DNA of 64,000 nt from Caproicibacterium amylolyticum (GTDB taxonomy: Bacteria > Bacillota > Clostridia > Oscillospirales > Acutalibacteraceae), in NCBI RefSeq assembly GCF_014467055.1, contig NZ_CP060696.1:992001-1056000 (forward strand), read 5' to 3'. The notes beneath the pieces are model-generated. The model saw nothing but the letters and a program-made list of their open reading frames with translations, ran no database searches and was not told the DNA's origin. The position numbers were made by a program, and so were the translations under genes. Numbering within the stretch: the stretch's first letter is position 1; each line of letters begins with the position of its first letter. Shown here piece by piece: positions 50,218 to 58,874 of this stretch.

Positions 50218-50873
50218 GCGAAACCGAATTGACTGTACAGCAGGAAACAAACCAGATGGTGCAGGAAGCGCAGAATGTTTCAATTTCAGACAATGCGCAG
50301 TTTGAGTCTGCTACTGACTTGTTGAAAAGGGTTAAGCGGACGAAGAAGAAAGTTGATGAATATTGGGAGCCTGCTATTAGCGCGGCAAACAAGACGCACA
50401 AAGAATTGACCGCAAAGCGTAAGGCTATGACTGACATTTGCGACCGTGCAGAGTCTATTGTAAAAGGCAAGATTCTTACATATCAGCAGGAGCAGGATGC
50501 AAAGCGCAGGGCGGCAGAAGCGGAAGCGCAGAAACTTGCACAGGCTGAATCGGAGCGGATTCTTGCAGAAGCAGCGGAAGCAGAACAGTCAGGTAATACG
50601 ATTGAAGCCGCTATCAAGATGCAGCAGGCAGAAACTGTGAGCACGTTCACACCTACTGTTATGGTGGACAAGCCAAAAATCAGCGGAGTTTCGACACGGA
50701 CAAAAGAAGTCGTTGCTGTTACGGATGATGCAAAAGTTCCGGCATACATTAACGGTTTTGCCATTCGCACAGTGGACACAAAAGCAATTATGCAGTTGCA
50801 CAAGCTGAATCCATCGTTACAGATTCCGGGCATTGAGTTTCGCAAAGAGCAAGTATTATCAGTGAGAGCCTAA
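50214..50873 (+). CDS. Coiled-coil phage protein
   Basis: 219 aa. A long helix-rich middle (TDLLKRVKRTKKKVDEYWEP, AKRRAAEAEAQKLAQAESER, ILAEAAEAEQ) and a C-terminal part with VPAYINGFAIRTVDTKAIMQ. It resembles phage accessory proteins found beside recombinases. Overlaps its neighbour by ATGA. Confidence 0.55.
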   Translation: MSETELTVQQETNQMVQEAQNVSISDNAQFESATDLLKRVKRTKKKVDEYWEPAISAANKTHKELTAKRKAMTDICDRAESIVKGKILTYQQEQDAKRRAAEAEAQKLAQAESERILAEAAEAEQSGNTIEAAIKMQQAETVSTFTPTVMVDKPKISGVSTRTKEVVAVTDDAKVPAYINGFAIRTVDTKAIMQLHKLNPSLQIPGIEFRKEQVLSVRA

Positions 50874-50889
50874 AGGAGGGCTATATATA

Positions 50890-51534
50890 ATGAAAGAATT
50901 TTATGTTGGAGACCGAGTGAAAGTTAAAGACGGCTATTACAAAAAAAGCGTTATTGGACAGCTTGGAACGGTAAAATATTTGTCCGGACATGACAGAGAA
51001 AAGGCGCCAGCCATGGGGATAGAGTTTGACAAAAGCGTTGGAGGTCATAATGGTAACGGCTACTTCAATGGGAAATGGGGTCATTGCTGGATTGTAGATA
51101 ATGAATACGTTACGTCTGCTGACTCTGATTTTCCAACCATCGTTATCATCACAGACGGCAAGACCACCACAGCAACCATGCGAAAAGGTCGCAGGGTACT
51201 GAAAGAAGCAACCGTAAGCCTTTATTACAAGGACAAGTTCAGCCTTGCAACCGGTGCAGAAGAAGTACTGAAAAAGCTGTTTGGAAAGAGCAGCAAAGTT
51301 AAGGAAGTAAAACGTCGTGCAAAGCCGGGAGAGTACATAAAGATTGTCAACCCAGTTTACAGTTTCAATAGATTGGGAGACATTTTACGGATAGATGGAA
51401 TTCATGATGGATGTTCCCCATTCGTATACGGAAAAAATCATCCTAGAAAAACAACGGACGATGAAGATGAGTGGAATTATTCTATTGGCATGTACGTTGT
51501 CCTTGAAAACTACAAGCCGCAGGAGGATAAATAA
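50890..51534 (+). CDS. KOW/SH3-like phage protein, paralogue
   Basis: 214 aa, GGAGGG upstream. FYVGDRVKVKDGYYKKSVIG and a block TIVIITDGKTTTATMRKGRR that match 49324-50217, then CSPFVYGKNHPRKTTDDEDE. A duplicated module of unknown role; ends in a TAATG overlap with the next gene. Confidence 0.55.
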   Translation: MKEFYVGDRVKVKDGYYKKSVIGQLGTVKYLSGHDREKAPAMGIEFDKSVGGHNGNGYFNGKWGHCWIVDNEYVTSADSDFPTIVIITDGKTTTATMRKGRRVLKEATVSLYYKDKFSLATGAEEVLKKLFGKSSKVKEVKRRAKPGEYIKIVNPVYSFNRLGDILRIDGIHDGCSPFVYGKNHPRKTTDDEDEWNYSIGMYVVLENYKPQEDK

Positions 51535-52472
51535 TGGCTAACGAACTTTCTATAAATCAGGCATCATCCACATTACAAATTACAAGTCCTGCCGGCGCAT
51601 CCGTTGCTGTGCGCTCTGCAAAAGAAGTTGAAGCGATGGTGCTTATGGCAAAGCGTTTTCCACGTGACGAAGTAACCGCAGAAAGCAAAATTATTAAGGC
51701 TTGCAAGCGGGAGCGACTCGCGCAAACTGCTACATACGAATACCCGCGTGGCGGTACAAAAGTTACGGGGCCGTCAATCCGTCTTGCAGAAGTCCTTGCG
51801 CAGAATTGGGGAAACATTGATTTTGGGTGGACAGAACTTGCAAGAGATAAAAATGTGGATGGAACAGAAACTTCCCATTGCGAAGCATGGGCGTGGGATA
51901 TTGAATCTAATACCCGCCGCTCCATTCGATTTGATGTACCGCTTGTGAGAGATACGAAGCGTGGGTCTTATGCTCTTACAGAGGAAAGAGACAAGTATGA
52001 AATGTGTGCAAACCAAGCAGCAAGGCGCATGAGAGCCTGCCTGCTGAATGTTCTCCCGGGAGACATTATTGAGGAAGCATTGGAAGAATGTAATCACACT
52101 CTTGCTAAAAGCGAAATTCCTCTGGAAACGCGAAGAGATAACGCGATTAAGAGTTTTGCAAAAATTGGCGTCACACAGCAGATGCTTGAAAAGTACTTGG
52201 GGTGCAAATCTTCTGCATGGTCTCCGAACGATATGTATCGGCTCACTAAGGTGCTCAACAGCATCCACGACGGAATGACTACTCCCGGAGAACACTTCTC
52301 TGAACTCTCTGCAAAGCCAATTGCAGGTGAGCAGCAGGGAGAAATTCTAAAGAAGTATGGCGCTGAAAAAGTTGAAAAAGCTTTAAAACTTGGCGGGTAT
52401 GGCACGCTTAATGACATTACTACCGATACATTAGAACCTTTCACCGCCATTCTTGATTCGCAGGAGGAATAA
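51534..52472 (+). CDS. Phage recombination-type protein (annealase-like, tentative)
   Basis: 312 aa. Conserved middle: GGTKVTGPSIRLAEVLAQNW, then GTETSHCEAWAWDIESNTRR, and YEMCANQAARRMRACLLNVL. Proteins of this type sit where RecT/Sak single-strand annealing proteins sit in related phages, near an exonuclease and an SSB. I cannot place the fold with certainty. The function is inferred from place only. Confidence 0.5.
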   Translation: MANELSINQASSTLQITSPAGASVAVRSAKEVEAMVLMAKRFPRDEVTAESKIIKACKRERLAQTATYEYPRGGTKVTGPSIRLAEVLAQNWGNIDFGWTELARDKNVDGTETSHCEAWAWDIESNTRRSIRFDVPLVRDTKRGSYALTEERDKYEMCANQAARRMRACLLNVLPGDIIEEALEECNHTLAKSEIPLETRRDNAIKSFAKIGVTQQMLEKYLGCKSSAWSPNDMYRLTKVLNSIHDGMTTPGEHFSELSAKPIAGEQQGEILKKYGAEKVEKALKLGGYGTLNDITTDTLEPFTAILDSQEE

Positions 52473-53080
52473 TGAGCGAAGTAACAGAAAAATTCATTGA
52501 AACGTACAATGCCAACATTCAGCGGCAGGGTGCGGACAAACTTCTCACATGGCTGAAAACAACCGACTTTTTCACTGCGCCGGCAAGCACACGGTTTCAT
52601 GGTTCATATGAGGGTGGACTTGTGGAGCACAGCCTGAATGTGTTTCATGAGTTATCAGAAGAATATGACTTGTACATAAAGAAAGCACTTGCAAATGTGG
52701 ATAGCGCAAAGATGAACGCTGAATCCATTGCAATTTGTGGGCTTCTGCATGATGTGTGCAAAGCAAACTTTTACAGCGTGTCTATGCGAAACGTCAAGAA
52801 TGAAGAAACCGGTCAATGGGAAAAACAGCCGTTCTATCAGGTTTCAGACCAATTCCCATATGGACACGGCGAAAAGAGTGTGTTTCTCATTGAACGGTTC
52901 ATGCGGCTGCACGTTGATGAAGCAGTGGCTATCCGTTGGCACATGGGAGGATTTGACGATGCGGTGCGCGGCGGCTGTTTTGCAGAGGGTGACGCTTACG
53001 ACAAATACCCGCTTGCACTTCTGCTACACATTGCAGATATGAAAGCTACACATTTGGACGAAAGGATTGTCAGCAAATGA
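52472..53080 (+). CDS. HD-domain phosphohydrolase
   Basis: 202 aa. H in VEHSLNVFHELSEEYD, HD in GLLHDVCKANFYSV, a further H-x5-H region GHGEKSVFLIERFMRLHVDE and D in LHIADMKATHLDERI: the HD-superfamily metal set. Substrates in this superfamily are nucleotides or nucleic-acid ends. Same style is common in phage early regions. Confidence 0.78.
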   Translation: MSEVTEKFIETYNANIQRQGADKLLTWLKTTDFFTAPASTRFHGSYEGGLVEHSLNVFHELSEEYDLYIKKALANVDSAKMNAESIAICGLLHDVCKANFYSVSMRNVKNEETGQWEKQPFYQVSDQFPYGHGEKSVFLIERFMRLHVDEAVAIRWHMGGFDDAVRGGCFAEGDAYDKYPLALLLHIADMKATHLDERIVSK

Positions 53081-53367
53081 AAGAAATTCATTTTTATCTT
53101 GGAAGCAAGTGGGAATACGGAACAAAAGTGTATCATGATTTTTATAGTACCAGAATGGCAATCTGGAACGATGAAGTTGTGCATACTACTCAGCTTGTAC
53201 TTTTATCCACAAAGCTGTTTGAGCAAGGATTCAGGGTGTTCATTCATACCGAACACAGAACCTTTGAAATCAAGCTAGGAAAGAATGAAACAACAAAGCG
53301 TATTGTTAATCCAGAAAGCAACATTTTAAAACTGCTTTTGGCCGGTGAATTTGGAAGTATAGAGTAA
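53077..53367 (+). CDS. Small hypothetical phage protein
   Basis: 96 aa, ATGA overlap with the HD gene. Beta-rich (IHFYLGSKWEYGTKVYHDFY, then FRVFIHTEHRTFEIKLGKNE), no motif recognised. Confidence 0.5.
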   Translation: MKEIHFYLGSKWEYGTKVYHDFYSTRMAIWNDEVVHTTQLVLLSTKLFEQGFRVFIHTEHRTFEIKLGKNETTKRIVNPESNILKLLLAGEFGSIE

Positions 53368-53405
53368 TTCAAAGACGTGGTGGGTGGGAGGAATACGGAG
53401 GTTAT

Positions 53406-53948
53406 ATGAAACTTAATCCAAATATGACGTTGAAAGAAGTACACGACTGCTGTTGCAACAACGAGCGTTGTACTGACTGCCAGTTTTATTGTGAAAATGT
53501 GTGCAAACTTTTAAATTACAATCCAGCATCTTGGAGTTTTGAAGAACATTCATCAGTAAGTACAGTACATAGGTTTCATAGGCATGCAAAGGCTGGAGAG
53601 TACATTACCCCTAATTCTTTGTCTTGCTGGTGCTACGGGATGGTTCAAGGACTTGCATATTTGGTTTCCAAACGCGACGACATCCTGAAAAGAGTGGAGT
53701 GCATGGTTGGAGATACGAAAATTTGCATGAACGATTTTGAATATGATGTTCTTGAAAATTACGTTCCAGACAAAAAAGAAGCTGCTCCCAGTGCTGGTGA
53801 CACCGAGAACAGCGGTTACAAAAATACTTATGGTAAGAGTATAGGCTCTGAATTTGAGAATGTCAATACTCTTATTGGAATCAATGCGGATGGTAGCTTG
53901 ATAATTAAACAGTTAAAGCCTGCTGGAAATGGTGGTGAAAATCCGTGA
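53406..53948 (+). CDS. Hypothetical phage protein with Cys-rich head
   Basis: 180 aa from ATG 53406 with GGAGG. Residues 15-36 hold CCCNNERCTDCQFYCENVC, probably one or two zinc sites; HRFHRHAKAGEYITPN recalls the RAKPGEYIKIVNP block of 50890-51534. The tail overlaps the methyltransferase start by 4 bases. Confidence 0.55.
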   Translation: MKLNPNMTLKEVHDCCCNNERCTDCQFYCENVCKLLNYNPASWSFEEHSSVSTVHRFHRHAKAGEYITPNSLSCWCYGMVQGLAYLVSKRDDILKRVECMVGDTKICMNDFEYDVLENYVPDKKEAAPSAGDTENSGYKNTYGKSIGSEFENVNTLIGINADGSLIIKQLKPAGNGGENP

Positions 53949-55105
53949 AGTTTGTGGATATGTTTTGCGGAATGGGAACAATCCGAATGGGATTTGAACA
54001 GGCAGGGCATGAATGCGTTTATTCCGTGGAATTTGATAAACACAAACGAGAGATTTACAAAGTGATTTTTGGGGGTGAGCCAGATGCAGGCGACATTACA
54101 ACAGTGCGAGGGACAGATATCCCTGTTTCCGATTGCTGGTGCTTCGGAGCGCCGTGCCAAGATTTCAGTGTTGCCGGATTACGCGCAGGGCTTGACGGAG
54201 AGCGAAGCGGGCTTGTTCGAGAAGTGTTTAGGCTTGTCAGGGAAAAAGAACCCGCAGATAGACCCGAATGGCTTCTCTACGAAAATGTTAAAGGCATGCT
54301 CTCAAGCAATAACGGATGGGACTTTGCCGCGATTCAAGCTGAAATGGGGCAATGCGGGTACGATGTGCAATGGCAACTACTCAACTCAAAGAATTTTGGA
54401 GTGCCGCAGAATCGGGAAAGAGTGTACACTCTCGGACATCTTAGAAGATGCGGTTCAAGAAAAATATTTCCTATCGGAGAAGGCAACAGCGTACATAACG
54501 AAGCCGTACAGGCTGAATCATCAGATAACGAAATTGCACTCTGCCTTACCTCAAAAGGGCAAAGCAACTGGACAGGAAGTTTTGTAAAGCAGATAGGTAA
54601 TGTAATGCCGACGGCAACCCGTGATAACCCGAATCAAGGCAGAGTGTACGACCCGACAGGATTGGCACCATGCCTAAATAAAATGGAGGGCGGTGGCAGA
54701 GAACCGTTAATTACAGAACCCGCAGTTTTACGACCCGTCCGTAACGAATATGGCAAAGAAGTCCGCAAGGCTTATGAAAGCGGAGAGATACAAGAAAGCC
54801 GCCACCGAATGACGCAGTTAGAGCCTCGACCAGACGGGATTTCCAACACTTTAAGCACAGTTCAAAAGGACAATCTGCTTTTAGAGCCCCGTGCCGTTGA
54901 GGGTGTAAACAGAGGACAAAAAGACCAAAACGGCACCCGTATTCGCCGTTTAACCCCGCGCGAATGTATGCGCTTGCAAGGCGTTGACGATGCCGTGACA
55001 GATAAGTTGATAGCCGCAGGAATATCCGATACGCAGATGTATAGGGCTGCAGGAGACGCTTGCACTGTAAATGTGATTTATGAGATTGCAAGGAGGATTT
55101 CATGA
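53945..55105 (+). CDS. dcm: C5-cytosine DNA methyltransferase (contains a nested second gene)
   Basis: 386 aa from GTG 53945. Motif I VDMFCGMGTIRMGFEQAGHE, motif IV GAPCQDFS with catalytic Cys71, motif VI ENV at 113-115, motif VIII QNRERVY at 155-161 and motifs IX-X at the C-terminus (RRLTPRECMRLQGVDDA, AAGDACTVNVIYEIARRI). It methylates cytosine-C5 in DNA, probably protecting phage DNA from host restriction. A complete plus-one-frame gene (54084-54587) lies inside its codons 47-215. One of three methyltransferases in the prophage. Confidence 0.92.
   Translation: MKFVDMFCGMGTIRMGFEQAGHECVYSVEFDKHKREIYKVIFGGEPDAGDITTVRGTDIPVSDCWCFGAPCQDFSVAGLRAGLDGERSGLVREVFRLVREKEPADRPEWLLYENVKGMLSSNNGWDFAAIQAEMGQCGYDVQWQLLNSKNFGVPQNRERVYTLGHLRRCGSRKIFPIGEGNSVHNEAVQAESSDNEIALCLTSKGQSNWTGSFVKQIGNVMPTATRDNPNQGRVYDPTGLAPCLNKMEGGGREPLITEPAVLRPVRNEYGKEVRKAYESGEIQESRHRMTQLEPRPDGISNTLSTVQKDNLLLEPRAVEGVNRGQKDQNGTRIRRLTPRECMRLQGVDDAVTDKLIAAGISDTQMYRAAGDACTVNVIYEIARRIS
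54084..54587 (+). CDS. Nested phage gene inside dcm (QISLF...LSDILE family)
   Basis: A 167-aa frame starts at ATG 54084, six bases after GGGGGTG, and ends TAA 54587, entirely inside dcm but in the +1 frame. The product reads as a real protein: QISLFPIAG near the start and ECTLSDILEDAVQEKYFLSE at residues 113-132. That layout matches a frequent phage protein type that normally precedes DNA methyltransferase genes. Both frames carry motifs over the same 504 bases. Function unknown; a target or partner for the methylase is one option. Confidence 0.65.
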   Translation: MQATLQQCEGQISLFPIAGASERRAKISVLPDYAQGLTESEAGLFEKCLGLSGKKNPQIDPNGFSTKMLKACSQAITDGTLPRFKLKWGNAGTMCNGNYSTQRILECRRIGKECTLSDILEDAVQEKYFLSEKATAYITKPYRLNHQITKLHSALPQKGKATGQEVL

Positions 55106-55518
55106 ACTTTATTGTTCCCGGTGAGCCAGTAGGAAAAGGCAGACCGCGTTTTACGCGAGGTGGACACGCTTACACGCCTGCATAGACGGTAAATTATGAG
55201 AAGCAGGTGGTTACAGCCTACCAATCAAAGTATGGTGTACAGCCTGCTTTCACGGATAAAAAGCCTGTCACAGTCTGTATTGAAGCGGTATTCGGAATTC
55301 CTAAATCGTTCTCAAAAGCAAAGAGAGCAGATGCTTTGAATGGGTGCATTTACCCTACAAAGAAACCAGATGCGGACAATATCGCCAAAATCGTTCTGGA
55401 CGCTTTGAATGGCGTTGCTTATACAGACGATACACAGGTAATCAATCTTTCGGTACAGAAGCGATACGGAGAAGTGCCGGAAGTGAAAGTCGAGATTACG
55501 GAGGTTAATAATGGCTGA
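55102..55518 (+). pseudogene. rusA: RusA-family Holliday-junction resolvase with in-frame amber codon
   Basis: ATG 55102 overlaps the dcm stop and begins MNFIVPGEPVGKGRPRFTRG, then HAYTPA, a typical RusA start. Codon 28 is TAG (55183-55185), where family members usually have Lys or a similar residue, then the same frame continues TVNYEKQVV through the rest of the domain (KPDADNIAKIVLDALNGVAY with catalytic Asp residues) to TGA 55518. Everything else is intact. Either a recent nonsense mutation or amber read-through. Confidence 0.75.
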
Positions 55519-55957
55519 CATAAAGAAAAAAGCGCGTTGGCATATGACGATTACCAATAACGGAAAAGTTATGTATGACGGCTCGGCGGCAGGAGTTCCT
55601 TGCCTTGTTCACGGCAGAATTTACGAAATGAAAGATTTAGTCACCTGCACAAGCGGGAAAAAATACGTAAAATTCATCGTGGCTTCTTACGGAAAGGTAA
55701 ACACAGAAACAAAGGAACGTCTGCCCGGTTCGCATTTGTACTGCTGCGCGTGGAATGAAACCGCAGAACTTATCAGCAACAATTTTAAGGTTGGAAGATG
55801 GATTGACATCTTATGCAATTACGATACACAAAAGTACGGGGACAAGTTTTACAATTCGTTTGTTGTAAAGCAAATCCTTACAGATATGCAGGGAGCAAAA
55901 ATCGTGCCTGATTTTGATAGTCCTGATTATGTTGGCTTACCCAATCTGCCGTACTGA
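55511..55957 (+). CDS. Phage single-stranded DNA-binding-like (OB-fold) protein
   Basis: 148 aa, overlapping the rusA end by 8 bases. An OB-like beta pattern (GRIYEMKDLVTCTSGKKYVK, HLYCCAWNETAELISNNFKV, GRWIDILCNYDTQKYGD) and short acidic-hydrophobic tail (PDYVGLPNLPY) as in SSB proteins. Place among recombination and replication genes fits. Confidence 0.6.
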   Translation: MADIKKKARWHMTITNNGKVMYDGSAAGVPCLVHGRIYEMKDLVTCTSGKKYVKFIVASYGKVNTETKERLPGSHLYCCAWNETAELISNNFKVGRWIDILCNYDTQKYGDKFYNSFVVKQILTDMQGAKIVPDFDSPDYVGLPNLPY

Positions 55958-55971
55958 TTGGCGGTGGTACA

Positions 55972-57375
55972 GTGAACTATTACGAGTTTTTAAAGCAGAA
56001 GCAGATTACGACTCCTGTTTGCGGATTCTCTGTTGACAAGAACGGCCTTAATGGAAAGGCTTTCGAGTGGCAGAAAGATATTGTTGCATGGGCGTTGAAA
56101 AAAGGTAAAGCTGCACTGTTTGAGGATTGCGGACTTGGAAAGTCAATACAACAGCTTATGTGGGCTGGTGCAGTGGCACAACACACTGGCGGGAAAATCT
56201 TGATTGTTGCACCGCTTGCTGTAGCCGGTCAGACGGTACGCGAGGGCAACAAGTTCGGCTATCATGTAAATTATTGCCGCTCACAGGACGCAGCCACATC
56301 ACCGCTGAACATTACCAACTATGAAATGTTGGAAAACTTTGACGCTTCACAGTTTGTAGGAGTGGTGCTTGACGAAAGCAGTATTCTAAAGAACTTTTCC
56401 AGCCGTACAAAAGGATTGCTTATTGAAATGTTTCAAAGCACTCCATATAAGTTGTGCTGTACTGCGACACCATCCCCAAATGACTTCACAGAACTTGGCA
56501 ATCACGCAGAATTCTTAGGAATTATGAGCCGTGCAGAAATGCTTGCAACGTTCTTTGTACATGATGGTGGAAGCACTCAAGATTGGCGGCTAAAAGGACA
56601 CGCAACAGAAAAGTTCTTTGAATGGGTGGCTTCATGGGCTTGTTGCATGACTTCACCTGCCGATTTAGGATATGACGATGCAGGATACAACCTGCCACCG
56701 TTGAACATCATTCAGGATACCGTGAAGTCAAACAACATGGTAGATGCAGACGGTCAAGAATTATTATTCGCACAGACAACACAAACACTTTCTGAACGCA
56801 GAAAAGTGCGCAGAGAATCTTTACATGACCGCTGCAAAATGGCAGCAGATATCGCGAATAGTACGAATGAGCAGATGCTTATTTGGTGTGACTTGAACGA
56901 TGAAAGTCACGAACTGAAAAGGCTGATTCCAGATGCAGTAGAAGTTTGCGGCGCTGATAGCGCGGATTTTAAGCGCCAATCAATGCTTGATTTTACAGAT
57001 AGGAAAGCGCGTGTACTTGTTAGCAAGCCTTCATTGTGCGGGTTCGGCATGAACTGGCAGAACTGTCATAACGTCATATTTGCAGGACTTTCAGATTCCT
57101 TTGAAGCCTATTATCAAGCCGTGCGCCGGTGCTGGAGATTCGGGCAGTCGCAACCAGTAAACGTACACATTATTACTTCCGAAGCGGAGGGAGCAGTAAA
57201 GGCCAATATCCAACGAAAGCAGAAAAGTGCACAGCATATGACACATGAACTAGTGAAGTACACAAAAGCAATTTTGCAGGCAGACATCTATCAAACCACA
57301 AGAGTGACAGAAAATTATGTTGCGCCGGATAAGATGGCAACGCCTGCATGGTTGGGAGGAGCAGCATGGATGTAA
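55972..57375 (+). CDS. SNF2-type DNA helicase/translocase
   Basis: 467 aa from GTG 55972. Motif Q/I FEWQKDIVAWALKKGKAALF and EDCGLGKSIQ (a Walker A variant), motif Ia LIVAPLAVAGQ, motif II VLDESSILKN, motif III CCTATPSPND, and in the second RecA domain LIWCDLNDESHELKRLI, SKPSLCGFGMNWQNCHNVIF and YQAVRRCWRFGQ (motif VI). Phages often pair this with the adjacent N6/N4 methyltransferase, here overlapping by 10 bases. Confidence 0.85.
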   Translation: MNYYEFLKQKQITTPVCGFSVDKNGLNGKAFEWQKDIVAWALKKGKAALFEDCGLGKSIQQLMWAGAVAQHTGGKILIVAPLAVAGQTVREGNKFGYHVNYCRSQDAATSPLNITNYEMLENFDASQFVGVVLDESSILKNFSSRTKGLLIEMFQSTPYKLCCTATPSPNDFTELGNHAEFLGIMSRAEMLATFFVHDGGSTQDWRLKGHATEKFFEWVASWACCMTSPADLGYDDAGYNLPPLNIIQDTVKSNNMVDADGQELLFAQTTQTLSERRKVRRESLHDRCKMAADIANSTNEQMLIWCDLNDESHELKRLIPDAVEVCGADSADFKRQSMLDFTDRKARVLVSKPSLCGFGMNWQNCHNVIFAGLSDSFEAYYQAVRRCWRFGQSQPVNVHIITSEAEGAVKANIQRKQKSAQHMTHELVKYTKAILQADIYQTTRVTENYVAPDKMATPAWLGGAAWM

Positions 57376-58238
57376 CAGACCAGTACATTGATGATAGAAT
57401 GGCGCTTTACAACGGCGACAGTTGCGAAGTATTGACCGGTATCCCGTCAGACAGCGTACATTTTGAGATTTATTCCCCACCGTTTGCAAGCTTGTACACA
57501 TACAGTAACAGTGAACGAGATTTGGGAAACTGCCGCACGAAGTCAGAATTCTTTGAGCAATTCTCTTTTATTGTCAAGGAACTTTACCGGGTGCTTATGC
57601 CCGGTAGGCTTATGAGCGTACATTGTATGAACCTGCCTACCAGCAAAGAACGCGACGGATATATTGGTATTGAAGATTTTCGTGGAGATCTGATTCGCTT
57701 GTTTCAGCAGGAAGGATTTATTTATCACAGCGAAGTGTGCATTTGGAAAGACCCTGTGATTGCTATGCAACGTACAAAAGCACTGGGACTATTGCACAAA
57801 CAGATTAAAAAAGATTCCTGCATGAGCAGGCAAGGCATTCCAGACTATCTTGTTACAATGCGTAAACCCGGTGACAATCCAGAACGTGTGACTCACACAA
57901 ATGAGTCATTTCCAGTGGCAGTGTGGCAACGGTATGCAAGCCCGATTTGGATGGACATTAACCCATCTGACACGCTGAACGCATCATCATGCCGCGATGA
58001 TAAGGATGAGAAGCATATTTGTCCTTTACAACTTACGGTTATTCGCCGTGCAATCAATTTGTGGACAAACAAAGGTGATACGGTTCTTACGCCATTTATG
58101 GGAATCGGAAGCGAAGCATATGTGGCGCTGCAAAATGGGCGTAGAGCCGTTGGAGTAGAGCTAAAGCCCACATGGTATCAGCAGGCAGTACGCAACTGCA
58201 AAGGCGTTACGGAAGCCGAACAAACTTCTCTATGGTGA
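57366..58238 (+). CDS. N4/N6-amino DNA methyltransferase
   Basis: 290 aa from ATG 57366 with GGGAGGAG upstream. Motif IV is YSPPFASLYTYS (S-P-P-F type); motif I lies near the C-terminus (LTPFMGIGSEAYVALQNGRR, AVGVELKPTWYQQA), so the order is beta-class, as in N4-cytosine or N6-adenine enzymes. Modifies phage or host DNA; specificity unknown. Second of three methyltransferases. Confidence 0.88.
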   Translation: MDVTDQYIDDRMALYNGDSCEVLTGIPSDSVHFEIYSPPFASLYTYSNSERDLGNCRTKSEFFEQFSFIVKELYRVLMPGRLMSVHCMNLPTSKERDGYIGIEDFRGDLIRLFQQEGFIYHSEVCIWKDPVIAMQRTKALGLLHKQIKKDSCMSRQGIPDYLVTMRKPGDNPERVTHTNESFPVAVWQRYASPIWMDINPSDTLNASSCRDDKDEKHICPLQLTVIRRAINLWTNKGDTVLTPFMGIGSEAYVALQNGRRAVGVELKPTWYQQAVRNCKGVTEAEQTSLW

Positions 58239-58247
58239 GGCAAAAAT

Positions 58248-58874
58248 ATGGAAACATTTTTCATTATTCATTCGTGGATGATACATAAGCTACATCTGTC
58301 TGGCTTGAAATTGCAGGTATACGCAATCATTTACGGATTTTCAAAAGACGGTTGCAGCCGGTTCAGCGGAAGCATTACTTATTTGCAGAACTGTACCGGA
58401 GGAAGCAGGCAGGGAGTTATTTCAGCGCTGAAAGCTTTGACAGATGCAGGACTGCTTGAAAAGTCAGAGCGAACAGCAAGTGGAGTAACGCTCTATGACT
58501 ACAAGGCTATTGTAAACTGTGAATCAAAATTACAATCATCCGGAACAGAGCCAGAGCAGAAGCAGAAAGAGCCGTCTGTGATTACTCTTATGCTGAATGA
58601 CAAGTCGGAGTTTGGAGTTACGCAGAAGCAGGTTGACGAATGGAATCAGCTTTATCCTGCGGTTGATGTGATGCAGGAATTACGCAATATGAAAGGCTGG
58701 CTTGATTCCAATCCTGCAAAGCGCAAAACCAGAAAAGGCATTGTACGGTTTGCTAACTCGTGGCTGTCGCGCAAGCAAGACAGAGGGGGAAGTAACAATG
58801 GCGGCTACAGTAATAGCTATCGGCAGAAAGAAGAACCGAAAAGCACAGTTGGGGTAGGTGATTATCTGCCTTGA
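58248..58874 (+). CDS. Phage replication initiator-like protein (winged helix)
   Basis: 208 aa from ATG 58248. N-terminal winged helix: LHLSGLKLQVYAIIYGFSKD, then GSITYLQNCTGGSRQGVISA with a wing TASGVTLYDYK. The C-terminal part (VTQKQVDEWNQLYPAVDVMQ, then RKGIVRFANSWLSRKQ) resembles DnaD-like loader tails. It precedes a DnaB helicase, as phage initiators or loaders do. Ends overlapping the helicase start. Confidence 0.72.
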   Translation: METFFIIHSWMIHKLHLSGLKLQVYAIIYGFSKDGCSRFSGSITYLQNCTGGSRQGVISALKALTDAGLLEKSERTASGVTLYDYKAIVNCESKLQSSGTEPEQKQKEPSVITLMLNDKSEFGVTQKQVDEWNQLYPAVDVMQELRNMKGWLDSNPAKRKTRKGIVRFANSWLSRKQDRGGSNNGGYSNSYRQKEEPKSTVGVGDYLP

